Origin: Peristeroidobacter soli
GTDB lineage: Bacteria; Pseudomonadota; Gammaproteobacteria; Steroidobacterales; Steroidobacteraceae
Length of the DNA: 64,000 nucleotides
Reading direction: 5' to 3'
Assembly: GCF_004138485.1 (NCBI RefSeq)
Contig: NZ_RYEV01000003.1
Location: 930,001-994,000, forward strand
Shown here: positions 8,479 through 15,255 of the stretch, piece after piece
How the letters are laid out: each line of letters begins with the position of its first letter
Position numbering within the stretch: the stretch's first letter is position 1
Program-made: the position numbers and the translations under genes
Notes under the pieces: model-generated
The model's input: only the letters and a program-made list of their open reading frames with translations
Databases searched by the model: none
Told to the model about the DNA's origin: nothing

Positions 8479-9687
8479 CTACTCCATCGCCGCATACGCC
8501 TGCGTCCAGAAATCAGTAAAGACTCTGGGTGGCTCGGGCGAGTCCATCATTCGCTGAGTCAGCAGGATTCCAATCAGCCCCTCGGCGGGATCCACATAGG
8601 CGGACGTCCCGGTGCCGCCATCCCAACCGAAGCGGCCCGGCTTCCGATAGATCTCCTCGCGATGAATGCAGACGCCCAATCCCAGACCCCAGCTCGAGGC
8701 TGTGCCGAAGAAGAGCTCAGCGCCTTCGCGCTGCTGCGGCGTGAGTTGATCTGAGGTCATCAGCTCGACGCTGGCGCGCGACAGGATTTGCTCGCGGCCG
8801 AGGCGGCCTTGGTTGAGCATCATTCGAGTGAAAGCAAAGTAATCATCGACAGTCGAGACCAGGCCACCCGCGCCGGATTCGAAGGGCGGCGACGGCGCCC
8901 ATGAGCTTTCCGGGCCCGACGGATCGTAGACGTCCAGTTTGTTGGCCGCGTGATTGAACGCGTAACAGGTCGGCATGCGATGGAATTCGCTGGCGGGCAC
9001 GTTGAACGCCGTGTCTTTCATGCCGAGCGGTTCGAAGATGCGTTCGCGCAGGAATGTGCCGAAGGATTTTCCAGAGACGCGTTCGACCAGAATGCCGAGC
9101 ACGTCGCCGCTGGTGTTGTACAGCCATCTCTCGCCGGGGTGCGCCATGAGCGGCAGCGAGCCGAGGCGCTGGATCCATTCATTCGTGGTCGGCGCTTTCG
9201 CGGGGCGCGGCGGCCCGTCGCCGCCGAGTCGATACTCACGGATGTATCTCTGAATGGGATAGGTGTCCGGCATGGCCATCACGCTGCCGAAGCCCATTCG
9301 ATAGGACAGCACGTCGCGAACGGTGATGGAGCGGCGTGCGGGTACGGTGTCGTCCACTTCGGATGCGATGGACTTCAGTACGCGCCGGTTCGCCAGTTCC
9401 GGCAGCCAGGGTTCGATCGAATCGTCCAGGCGCAGCTTGCACTCTTCGATCAGGATCATGGTGGCGACCGCGGCCACGGGCTTCGTAATCGACGCGATCC
9501 GGAAAATCGCATCCCGCGACAGGCGCTCGTTGCGGTCGGCGTGGAGGTTGCCGAGCACGTCCACATGAACGTCGTCATGGCGGCTGACCAAGGCCACGAT
9601 GCCTGGAATGTGGCCGCGCTCGACGTGCCCGGTCAGCACCTGATGCATGCGGTCGAGCCGCGATTTGACAAGGCCTTTGTGGGTCAT
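8479..9687 (-). CDS. Serine hydrolase of the beta-lactamase class C / EstB family
   Basis: A 402-residue penicillin-binding-protein-fold hydrolase. The catalytic SxxK is S66-I-T-K69, the YxN motif appears in [11 protein letters not shown] at about 188-190, and the third motif region reads [14 protein letters not shown] near residue 360, where KTG is replaced as in EstB-type esterases. No signal peptide is evident, so it is probably a cytoplasmic esterase or amidase rather than a true beta-lactamase. It is transcribed towards the MDR reductase and may share its transcript. The natural substrate is unknown. Confidence 0.85.
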   Translation of the reverse strand: MTHKGLVKSRLDRMHQVLTGHVERGHIPGIVALVSRHDDVHVDVLGNLHADRNERLSRDAIFRIASITKPVAAVATMILIEECKLRLDDSIEPWLPELANRRVLKSIASEVDDTVPARRSITVRDVLSYRMGFGSVMAMPDTYPIQRYIREYRLGGDGPPRPAKAPTTNEWIQRLGSLPLMAHPGERWLYNTSGDVLGILVERVSGKSFGTFLRERIFEPLGMKDTAFNVPASEFHRMPTCYAFNHAANKLDVYDPSGPESSWAPSPPFESGAGGLVSTVDDYFAFTRMMLNQGRLGREQILSRASVELMTSDQLTPQQREGAELFFGTASSWGLGLGVCIHREEIYRKPGRFGWDGGTGTSAYVDPAEGLIGILLTQRMMDSPEPPRVFTDFWTQAYAAME

Positions 9688-9835
9688 GAATCCATCTCCC
9701 CAGGGTGGGCTTTCGAGTCAAGGACGCACCAGGCCGCGCGGTTCCGACAAGCTTGTTTTGGCGGTCCCGGGCCGCATCTATACCGCTCCCCAAAACCCAT
9801 GCAACATAGCGCTATTCCGCTGCCCCGAGGTGCGT

Positions 9836-10483
9836 ATGTACTCGTTCCGCAAGAAAGCCGTCCTGCCAGACGCAGCCGACATCCTCCCTGGCCGCGCCAC
9901 CGCCTTACGTGTGCCCGAAAAGCACTTCGTGAACGGCAACCGCATCGTGCCGCCGTTCCCGGCCGGGTTGAAACTGGCGCTGTTCGGCCTCGGCTGCTTC
10001 TGGGGCGCCGAGCGCAAGTTCTGGCAGATCCCCGGCGTCTACAGCACGTCCGTCGGCTACGCCGCCGGCGTCACGCCGAACCCGACCTATGAAGAAGTGT
10101 GCTCCGGCTACACCGCGCACAATGAAGTCGTCCGCGTCGTCTACGACCCGAGCAAGGTCAGCTATGAAACATTGCTGAAGACCTTCTGGGAGTCACACGA
10201 CCCGACGCAGGGAATGAGACAGGGCAATGACGTCGGCACGCAGTATCGGTCCGGCATCTATGTCTACGACGCTGAGCAGAAGGCGGCGGCGCAGCAGACT
10301 CTGGCGGCCTATCAGGAGCGGTTGAGCAAGGCCGGGCACGGCACGATTACGACGGAGATTCTGGACGCGCCGGAGTTTTATTATGCGGAGGATTATCACC
10401 AGCAGTACCTGGCGAAGAATCCGAACGGGTATTGCGGCATTGGAGGATGCGGGGTTTCGTTTGAGCTTCCGGAAGAAGCATAG
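9836..10483 (+). CDS. msrA: Peptide-methionine (S)-S-oxide reductase MsrA
   Basis: MsrA of 215 residues repairs oxidised methionine using thioredoxin. The nucleophile is Cys54 in GLGCFWGAE. The C-terminal resolving cysteines are Cys200 and Cys205 in [11 protein letters not shown] long N-terminal extension (1-45) is like that of E. coli MsrA. The frame is open upstream to 9647, but the ATG at 9836 follows CGAGG at ribosome-site distance and gives the family's normal length. The 3' end of a second, broken copy lies 3.2 kb downstream at 13681, which brackets an accessory island. Confidence 0.95.
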   Translation: MYSFRKKAVLPDAADILPGRATALRVPEKHFVNGNRIVPPFPAGLKLALFGLGCFWGAERKFWQIPGVYSTSVGYAAGVTPNPTYEEVCSGYTAHNEVVRVVYDPSKVSYETLLKTFWESHDPTQGMRQGNDVGTQYRSGIYVYDAEQKAAAQQTLAAYQERLSKAGHGTITTEILDAPEFYYAEDYHQQYLAKNPNGYCGIGGCGVSFELPEEA

Positions 10484-10590
10484 GAGATCTGCATGGCAAT
10501 GCAGTGAGACTGCGGAGGGACTGGGTGATCGCGACCGAATCCGTCAGCGGTTAGTCGCGGTCATCTTGAGTGCTCCGGGCGCGGCGCTTT

Positions 10591-10872
10591 TCACACGGCT
10601 GACTTGTGAGAAGGCCTGCGCGGTGTCCAACGTTCGAGCTTGATCATGAGGATGGCAAGCAGGCCAATGGCTGCTTCGACAGCCACGACCATGGACAGCT
10701 TGGTGACGAAGGAAATGTTGGCGGGATGAAAGACGGTGGTAACGAACACGAGGGCGCTGCCCACACCGAAGAAGCGTTTGCCGATAGTGCGCTCGCTATT
10801 GCCGTCGAGAATGCGCAGAACAATTCTTGTCCAGTGATCGCCGCCAGATGGATCCGTGGATTTTCTGGTCAC
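10591..10872 (-). CDS. Small two-helix membrane protein, translation-coupled to methylase-like gene
   Basis: A 93-residue protein. After a charged N-terminus (about 1-30) come two predicted membrane helices, at about 33-50 (FFGVGSALVFVTTVF) and 57-78 (SMVVAVEAAIGLLAILMI), then a short basic tail. The chosen GTG start at 10872 overlaps the TGA of the upstream methylase-like gene as GTGA, so translation is probably coupled. No family is recognised. A two-helix protein coupled to a DNA-recognition protein is a common layout for defence effectors, but that role here is inference. The msrA gene converges on it. Confidence 0.65.
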   Translation of the reverse strand: MTRKSTDPSGGDHWTRIVLRILDGNSERTIGKRFFGVGSALVFVTTVFHPANISFVTKLSMVVAVEAAIGLLAILMIKLERWTPRRPSHKSAV

Positions 10873-12689
10873 GTGCGGAGGTCCTCGGGAGACAGTCCAA
10901 GACTGTTCCACGTCTCGACGGCAGCATCGTTCTGGCGCTGGCGTAGCTCGTTGATTTGTTCTTGCAGCTGCGCCTGATGTTCGAACAACAGATGTAAGTG
11001 CTGCTGCTGTTCCCGGGTCGGGATGATCACTGGAAGTTGCCCGAGATCCGCGAGGGAGATATTTGGAATGGTGGTGCCAGTCACCGCCGACTGCAGCAGC
11101 GATTGAAACAGAGGCGAGCGCAAATACATCAGTAAGGCGATCGGTCTTTCGATGGGAGATGTCTGGCGCAGGCGCAGGATGACGAATGCCTGCGACGGAA
11201 CGGTGGTCGTCTCCGGCGTGGCTACAGCGCTCGGCCCGATCACTCCCTTGACAGCCAGCAGCAAATCTCCTCGATTCAGGATCTGCCGGGCGTTACGACG
11301 TAAGCTCTTCGCGTCGACGTAGCGCATGCGCGCGCCGCGTGTGACAAAGCCGTGAATGGGAAGTTCGGCGGGGTTCATTTCACCGACCTCGATACCGTCG
11401 TCGTCACTCGGCGAGGGCAGCGCCTGCGGCTTGATTATCTCGACTAGCTCACCCAGCGGCATGCGAGGCCGACTCCCCGCGGCTTTATCCAGTGCTTCTT
11501 GCGCCTGCGTACTGACATATTTGCGCACTGTCAGGTCGTAATCTCGACTGGCGATTTCGGCGCTCGAAACCTTACGGCTCAGTGGTGAGGTTGGCTGCTG
11601 GATATTTGCAAGCAGCTGCGATTGATTTACGAAGCGACGCGGCGTCGTGCGCTGCTTGCCCGGGTCCTTGCCAACGTATGGATCGCCGGTGCAGAAAACG
11701 GTGTGGTTGTCGCTTTGTTTCTTATCCAATAAGAGTAATGCAAACGGAACATAGTTTGGTTCCAGTAGTCCCGCTGGGAACGAGATGACGGCTTTCAGCC
11801 TGCTGCTCTCAACCAGCGCCCGGCGCAGTTCCGCCTCTGGCCCACGAGAAAATAGCAGGCGCGCGGAAACGAGCACGATCGCGACACCGGTCGTGTGTCG
11901 CAGAACGTGTTCCACATAGAGAGCTTCATCAGTCGCTGCTCCCAGGGCGCTGCGCGCTGCGTAGCGCGCTTCATGATCGGCCTCGATGCGGCCGAGTCGG
12001 GTAGGGATGGCAATCGTAGGAGTCGTTCGGTCTAACGGCGATTCGTAAGGCTGCTCGAAAGGGTGTCGCTCTTGCACCTGCGCCTGTACGTCTCTCAAGA
12101 GGGCGCAGATCAATGTCAGCGTCGCTTGATTCGGAGACACCAACTTGGGCGCCACTCCCCGCCGAGTCGCGGCAACGGCGACGGCTTCCGACGACGCGCC
12201 GAGGAATGTCACGACGTCTGTTTTTTGTACAGACCGAGCTATTCGTAGAATCAGATCCGAGAGCTCGGGACTTAGCACCTGCGTTTGACGATGGAGCGGA
12301 ATCCAGACGCGTGCAAGCTCATCGGCGAACCAAGCGGCGCCAAGATGATCTAGAGTGTCGACCACGCGATGGCTCAGTTCTCTGAGGTCCTGGTCTCGTA
12401 ACTCATTGAGAACGGCAACTCGCGTACTAAAGAGCTTGCTGACGTTATCACCCGTCGCAACCGCTAACGCTCGAAAGCACTCCTGAGCATGCCTGACACC
12501 TCTTAGTGGGGCGCTCCGATCGACAGACTCCCCTCCGGGCTGATGTAGGCGCGACAGGTGGCGCCACACCGCGATCTGCCCAATGAGCTGGAGCCCTTCT
12601 TGCGGGGACAGGCGCGATTTCACCGACTCAAGGAGATGGTTGATCCTTGAAGACGGGATGGCGGCAGGTTGAGAAGTTTGGCGTCTCAT
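10869..12689 (-). CDS. Degenerate N6-adenine DNA methylase fused to type I specificity (HsdS-like) domain
   Basis: A 606-residue protein. Residues about 1-150 are helical, as in HsdM N-termini. About 150-330 follow the N6-methylase fold, ending in the recognisable RRALVESSRLKAVISFPAGL and VPFALLLLDKK. The SAM-binding motif I is replaced by FLGASSEAVAVA. Where NPPF/Y should stand the protein reads TPTIAIPTRLG, so catalysis is unlikely. About 400-590 is one HsdS-type target-recognition half ending NISLADLGQLPVIIPTREQQ, then a coiled coil. No HsdR is nearby. The ATG at 12689 is preferred; the frame extends to a TTG at 12728. It sits in an island of lower GC than its surroundings. Confidence 0.75.
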   Translation of the reverse strand: MRRQTSQPAAIPSSRINHLLESVKSRLSPQEGLQLIGQIAVWRHLSRLHQPGGESVDRSAPLRGVRHAQECFRALAVATGDNVSKLFSTRVAVLNELRDQDLRELSHRVVDTLDHLGAAWFADELARVWIPLHRQTQVLSPELSDLILRIARSVQKTDVVTFLGASSEAVAVAATRRGVAPKLVSPNQATLTLICALLRDVQAQVQERHPFEQPYESPLDRTTPTIAIPTRLGRIEADHEARYAARSALGAATDEALYVEHVLRHTTGVAIVLVSARLLFSRGPEAELRRALVESSRLKAVISFPAGLLEPNYVPFALLLLDKKQSDNHTVFCTGDPYVGKDPGKQRTTPRRFVNQSQLLANIQQPTSPLSRKVSSAEIASRDYDLTVRKYVSTQAQEALDKAAGSRPRMPLGELVEIIKPQALPSPSDDDGIEVGEMNPAELPIHGFVTRGARMRYVDAKSLRRNARQILNRGDLLLAVKGVIGPSAVATPETTTVPSQAFVILRLRQTSPIERPIALLMYLRSPLFQSLLQSAVTGTTIPNISLADLGQLPVIIPTREQQQHLHLLFEHQAQLQEQINELRQRQNDAAVETWNSLGLSPEDLRT

Positions 12690-12690
12690 G

Positions 12691-12711
12691 TAGGAGCGAA
12701 AGATGCTCCTA
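12691..12711 (-). promoter_or_regulatory. Hairpin covering the Shine-Dalgarno of the methylase-like gene
   Basis: TAGGAGC and GCTCCTA form a perfect 7-bp stem with a 7-base loop, ending one base before the ATG at 12689. The AGGAG on the coding strand is the only Shine-Dalgarno-like site and is paired with CTCCT. Translation may be low or conditional. Confidence 0.45.
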
Positions 12712-12724
12712 TGGGCTTTTCTTG

Positions 12725-12765
12725 TCAATCACGGCGTGACTAGTGATGAGGCACGCCGTGATTGA
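12725..12765. promoter_or_regulatory. Perfect 14-bp inverted repeat upstream of methylase-like gene
   Basis: TCAATCACGGCGTG at 12725-12738 and CACGCCGTGATTGA at 12752-12765 are exact reverse complements separated by 13 bp. The dyad begins 36 bp upstream of the methylase-like start. It has no T-run on either side, so an operator or structured leader is more likely than a terminator. Confidence 0.55.
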
Positions 12766-12849
12766 GCTGTCGGGCACTAAGGGGCGCAGTGTTCAGGGAT
12801 CGGCAATTTGGCGGGGCGACTTGGGCTGCCCCATCTGTTTGGCGCCTTC

Positions 12850-12878
12850 TTGACCAAGGCATATGTCGCGCATATGCT
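12850..12878 (+). promoter_or_regulatory. vapBC promoter with overlapping palindromic operator
   Basis: A -35 TTGACC (12850-12855), a 17-bp spacer and a -10 TATGCT (12873-12878) lie 30 bp before vapB. The palindrome GCATATG-TCGCG-CATATGC (12859-12877) covers the spacer and -10. VapB/VapBC complexes repress their own promoters through such palindromes, so this is the likely autoregulatory site. Confidence 0.75.
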
Positions 12879-12907
12879 AAGTCGCGTCCTAAGGTTCGAG
12901 GTCGAGG

Positions 12908-13219
12908 ATGAAGCGTCCCCCTTCTCACAAACGCACCAAAGTGGCAGCGCGAGTCGCCGTGCCGAAGTCGGCCGCGGGAATTGCCACGAAGCGCGCGTCG
13001 ATATTCCGTAACGGGAGCAATCAAGCTGTCCGGTTACCACAGGAGTTGAAATTCCCGGAGAACGTAAAGGAAGTGCGTATTCGAAAGCAGGGCGATGCGC
13101 TGGTGCTTTCGCCAGTGAGGCCAGACTGGTCGTCCTTCTTCGCGCTTCAGACTGAGGTACCCGAAGATTTCCTGGCGGACCGTCGCGATCTGTCGCCGCA
13201 GTCGCGTGAGCCCCTATGA
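12908..13219 (+). CDS. vapB: Antitoxin VapB (AbrB/SpoVT-type)
   Basis: A 103-residue antitoxin that should neutralise the adjacent VapC and repress the operon. The AbrB-type DNA-binding segment runs from ASIFRNGSNQAVRLPQEL to VRIRKQGDALVLSP, matching the family pattern. The C-terminal part (about 75-103) is the toxin-neutralising tail. A basic extension of about 30 residues precedes the domain, longer than usual. The ATG at 12908 follows GAGG and no nearer start exists in frame. Its stop overlaps the vapC start by 4 bases (ATGA). Confidence 0.9.
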   Translation: MKRPPSHKRTKVAARVAVPKSAAGIATKRASIFRNGSNQAVRLPQELKFPENVKEVRIRKQGDALVLSPVRPDWSSFFALQTEVPEDFLADRRDLSPQSREPL

Positions 13220-13611
13220 CGGGGTTCATGCTGGATACGGATATTTCCAGCTACATCATCCGGCGTCGTCCAGCGGCGTTGGCTGAAAAATTCCAGAAGC
13301 ATGCTGACACCTTGTGCGTGTCGGTCATGACGGCGGCGGAGTTACGGTTTGGCGCTGAAAAGGCAGGTCGCCCCCAGCTCATCGAAGTGGTGGAAGGATT
13401 TCTGGAGCGCCTTGCTATTCTCGATTGGACAGGCGCTGTCACTACTCACTACGCCCGAATTCGCTCTGCCCTGGAGCAGGCTGGCAAACCGATCGGCAAT
13501 ATGGATCTGCTTATCGCAGCCCATGCGGTTTCACAACGCATGACTCTGGTTACGAACAATCTCAGGCACTTTGCGCATGTGCCGGGTCTCAAGTCCGAGG
13601 TGTGGGGCTAG
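13216..13611 (+). CDS. vapC: PIN-domain ribonuclease toxin VapC
   Basis: A 131-residue PIN endoribonuclease. The acidic residues are all in place: Asp7 and Asp9 in FMLDTDISSYII, Glu42 in TAAELRFG, and Asp97 in GNMDLLIAAHA. The closing motif LVTNNLRHF is also present. The active site looks intact, so this is probably a functional toxin acting on tRNA or rRNA, as other VapCs do. It is translationally coupled to vapB through an ATGA overlap. Confidence 0.93.
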   Translation: MTGFMLDTDISSYIIRRRPAALAEKFQKHADTLCVSVMTAAELRFGAEKAGRPQLIEVVEGFLERLAILDWTGAVTTHYARIRSALEQAGKPIGNMDLLIAAHAVSQRMTLVTNNLRHFAHVPGLKSEVWG

Positions 13612-13680
13612 GTTCTGAGTATTGAGGGACGTAGCGCGCCGCATTGGTTACCTTCCAAAGTAGTTGGACGTCGACCAATA

Positions 13681-13764
13681 GAAAATTACGTCCAGCGGTA
13701 CCTTGCCAAAAATCCTCAAGGCTATTGTGGCATCGGCGGATGCGGAGTCACGCTCGATATTTGA
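13681..13764 (+). pseudogene. 3' remnant of a second msrA
   Basis: Twenty-seven codons followed by TGA encode [20 protein letters not shown] and then CGVTLDI. By hand alignment with codons 185-211 of the intact msrA, 19 of 27 residues and 58 of 81 bases match. Homology starts abruptly at 13681; the upstream bases in the same frame do not resemble MsrA. Third positions differ widely, so this is not a recent copy of the neighbour. It marks the far edge of the island that begins after msrA. Confidence 0.85.
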
Positions 13765-13804
13765 GCGGCCAATAGGGTTGTGAACCAGTGAGAGCGGAGC
13801 CTGG

Positions 13805-14536
13805 TCACAACGGCTTTCCCTCCCGGATCCGTTTCAGGTAATGCCGGAAGTTCAACGGCATCGTCGCTTGCAAGTGACGCGCACGCAGAGACAAATGCCT
13901 CGCCGAAGGCGGCGCGCCACCCGCCGCCAGTGCGTATAACAAAGCGTTATCGGCGCCCGTAACCTGCGTCAGCAGAGTTCGGGTGCCGAAGATCGCCTTC
14001 GCGCATTGTAGATGATCGGTATAGCGCTGCCGTTTCCCGTGCAGGTTCATGATCGCGACCCCCTTGGGGGCGAGCAGGCGAGAGACGAAGTCGAAGAACG
14101 TCGGGGTCGCGAGTGACGGCGTCACTCCGTTCTGATCGAACGCATCGATGAGAACGGCGTTCGCCGGTCGCTCGCACTGTGAAACATAGCGGGCGCCGTC
14201 GTCATGCACGACGCGAAAGCGGTGATCGTTCGGCGGTACCAAGAACGCATCACGCATGGCGATGACCCGCTCATCCACTTCGACGACGGTGATGCGTGCG
14301 TTCGGTAGGTATCGATAGCAGAACTTCGCCATCGAACCGCCTCCCAAGCCGATGAGCAATACATGTTCGGGGTCGGGATCGAAAAGCAGGAACGACATCA
14401 TCTGGCGAGTGTAGGGCGCGACGAGCGCATAAGGATCGTCGATTCGCATGCGACTCTGCAGCGCATCGCCTGAGAATCGCAGCAGCCGCTCCGATGTCGT
14501 TTCGATGATGGCTGGAGCGTCGATGACGGCCGGCAT
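13805..14536 (-). CDS. Spermidine-synthase-like SAM-dependent methyltransferase-fold protein
   Basis: About 243 residues with the Rossmann core of the spermidine synthase/methyltransferase family. The nucleotide loop is HVLLIGLGGGSMAKFCYRYL, followed by ITVVEVDERVIAMRDAF. An aspartate strand, AVLIDAFDQNG, takes the place of the catalytic region. The canonical GGGDG is altered to GGGSM, so aminopropyl transfer is not assured. The frame continues upstream to a GTG at 14671, but those 45 residues look non-conserved, so the ATG at 14536 is preferred. Single gene, substrate unknown. Confidence 0.78.
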   Translation of the reverse strand: MPAVIDAPAIIETTSERLLRFSGDALQSRMRIDDPYALVAPYTRQMMSFLLFDPDPEHVLLIGLGGGSMAKFCYRYLPNARITVVEVDERVIAMRDAFLVPPNDHRFRVVHDDGARYVSQCERPANAVLIDAFDQNGVTPSLATPTFFDFVSRLLAPKGVAIMNLHGKRQRYTDHLQCAKAIFGTRTLLTQVTGADNALLYALAAGGAPPSARHLSLRARHLQATMPLNFRHYLKRIREGKPL

Positions 14537-14790
14537 ATCGGTTGTGGCCGCAGATGCCGTCAAAGGAATCTCTCGATGCGCGTGGGGGCGTCGATATGGC
14601 ACCCGCAACTTACGCGCAGTCGAGCGCAGCCCCAACTCCTGGCACGTGATGGCCAGATACTCTCGTACCACCGCCCCCGCGGCGCCTCTCGCCTGTTCCA
14701 GACTTCAACTCCCTCCCGCGACCGGGAAATTCGAACGACCCATCGGGGCTGCCCCCGGTCTTTCCCGACGACTCTACTGTAGTCGCGGTC

Positions 14791-15195
14791 ATGCTGCGAT
14801 GTCTTCCTGTCTCGTGGGATGAGCTCTTGAAGTCGGCACAGTCCCGGCTGACGGATGGGTTCTCTAACAGCGGCCTGGACCTCCTGGAGCGGCCAGTTGG
14901 GGATCGCCCTGTCGATCACTCGGCCCATTTGTTCCGCGCGGATGTTGCGCGGAAGGGTGCCGCGCTCGACCTGGTGCTGCTGAGAAATCGGCTCCTGGCG
15001 ATGGAGTTGGTGAAGCCATCCGATTTGCACTCCGTGCCGGCCTGGATTTTTGAACCGCCAACTTCCAAAGTCTCTGCGGATACACTGGCGGCAAGGCTGG
15101 ATTGGACTGCTGGTGAAGCGACTGAGCTGGTTGAGGTCGGCTGCAATATTGGTCGCCAGAAAACCAATGAGACTCTGTTTTGTAGTGTGGAATGA
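14791..15195 (+). CDS. Hypothetical protein (134 aa)
   Basis: A 134-codon frame from an ATG to TGA whose codon choice resembles neighbouring genes. It reads SWDELLKSAQSRLTDG near the start and DLVLLRNRLLAMELVKPSDL in the middle. It has no signal peptide, membrane segment or recognised family, and no good Shine-Dalgarno site. The overlapping minus-strand frame (14560-15030) is rich in Arg and Gln and less gene-like. It may be a degraded gene. It lies just upstream of the rhomboid gene in the same direction. Confidence 0.4.
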   Translation: MLRCLPVSWDELLKSAQSRLTDGFSNSGLDLLERPVGDRPVDHSAHLFRADVARKGAALDLVLLRNRLLAMELVKPSDLHSVPAWIFEPPTSKVSADTLAARLDWTAGEATELVEVGCNIGRQKTNETLFCSVE

Positions 15196-15255
15196 TGGCA
15201 GCTCATATTCCCGCAGGTTGAATCCTGCCGCCGAGTGAGTACCTTGGGCGGCAAT

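Noticed and set aside
10869-12689. Active type I restriction-modification system
   Set aside because: No HsdR is present and the methylase motifs for SAM binding and catalysis are missing, so an ordinary R-M call is not supported.
14560-15030. Minus-strand frame overlapping the start of the spermidine-synthase-like gene
   Set aside because: Arg/Gln-rich sequence without family resemblance. The plus-strand frame at 14791-15195 is more gene-like.
15137-15234. A 98-base tRNA-like fold just upstream of the rhomboid start
   Set aside because: The ends pair in six of seven positions and the 3' part resembles a T-arm, but the T-loop has 6 instead of 7 bases and lacks TTCRA. There is no convincing anticodon arm or CCA. 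Treated as chance, or at most a degraded tRNA.
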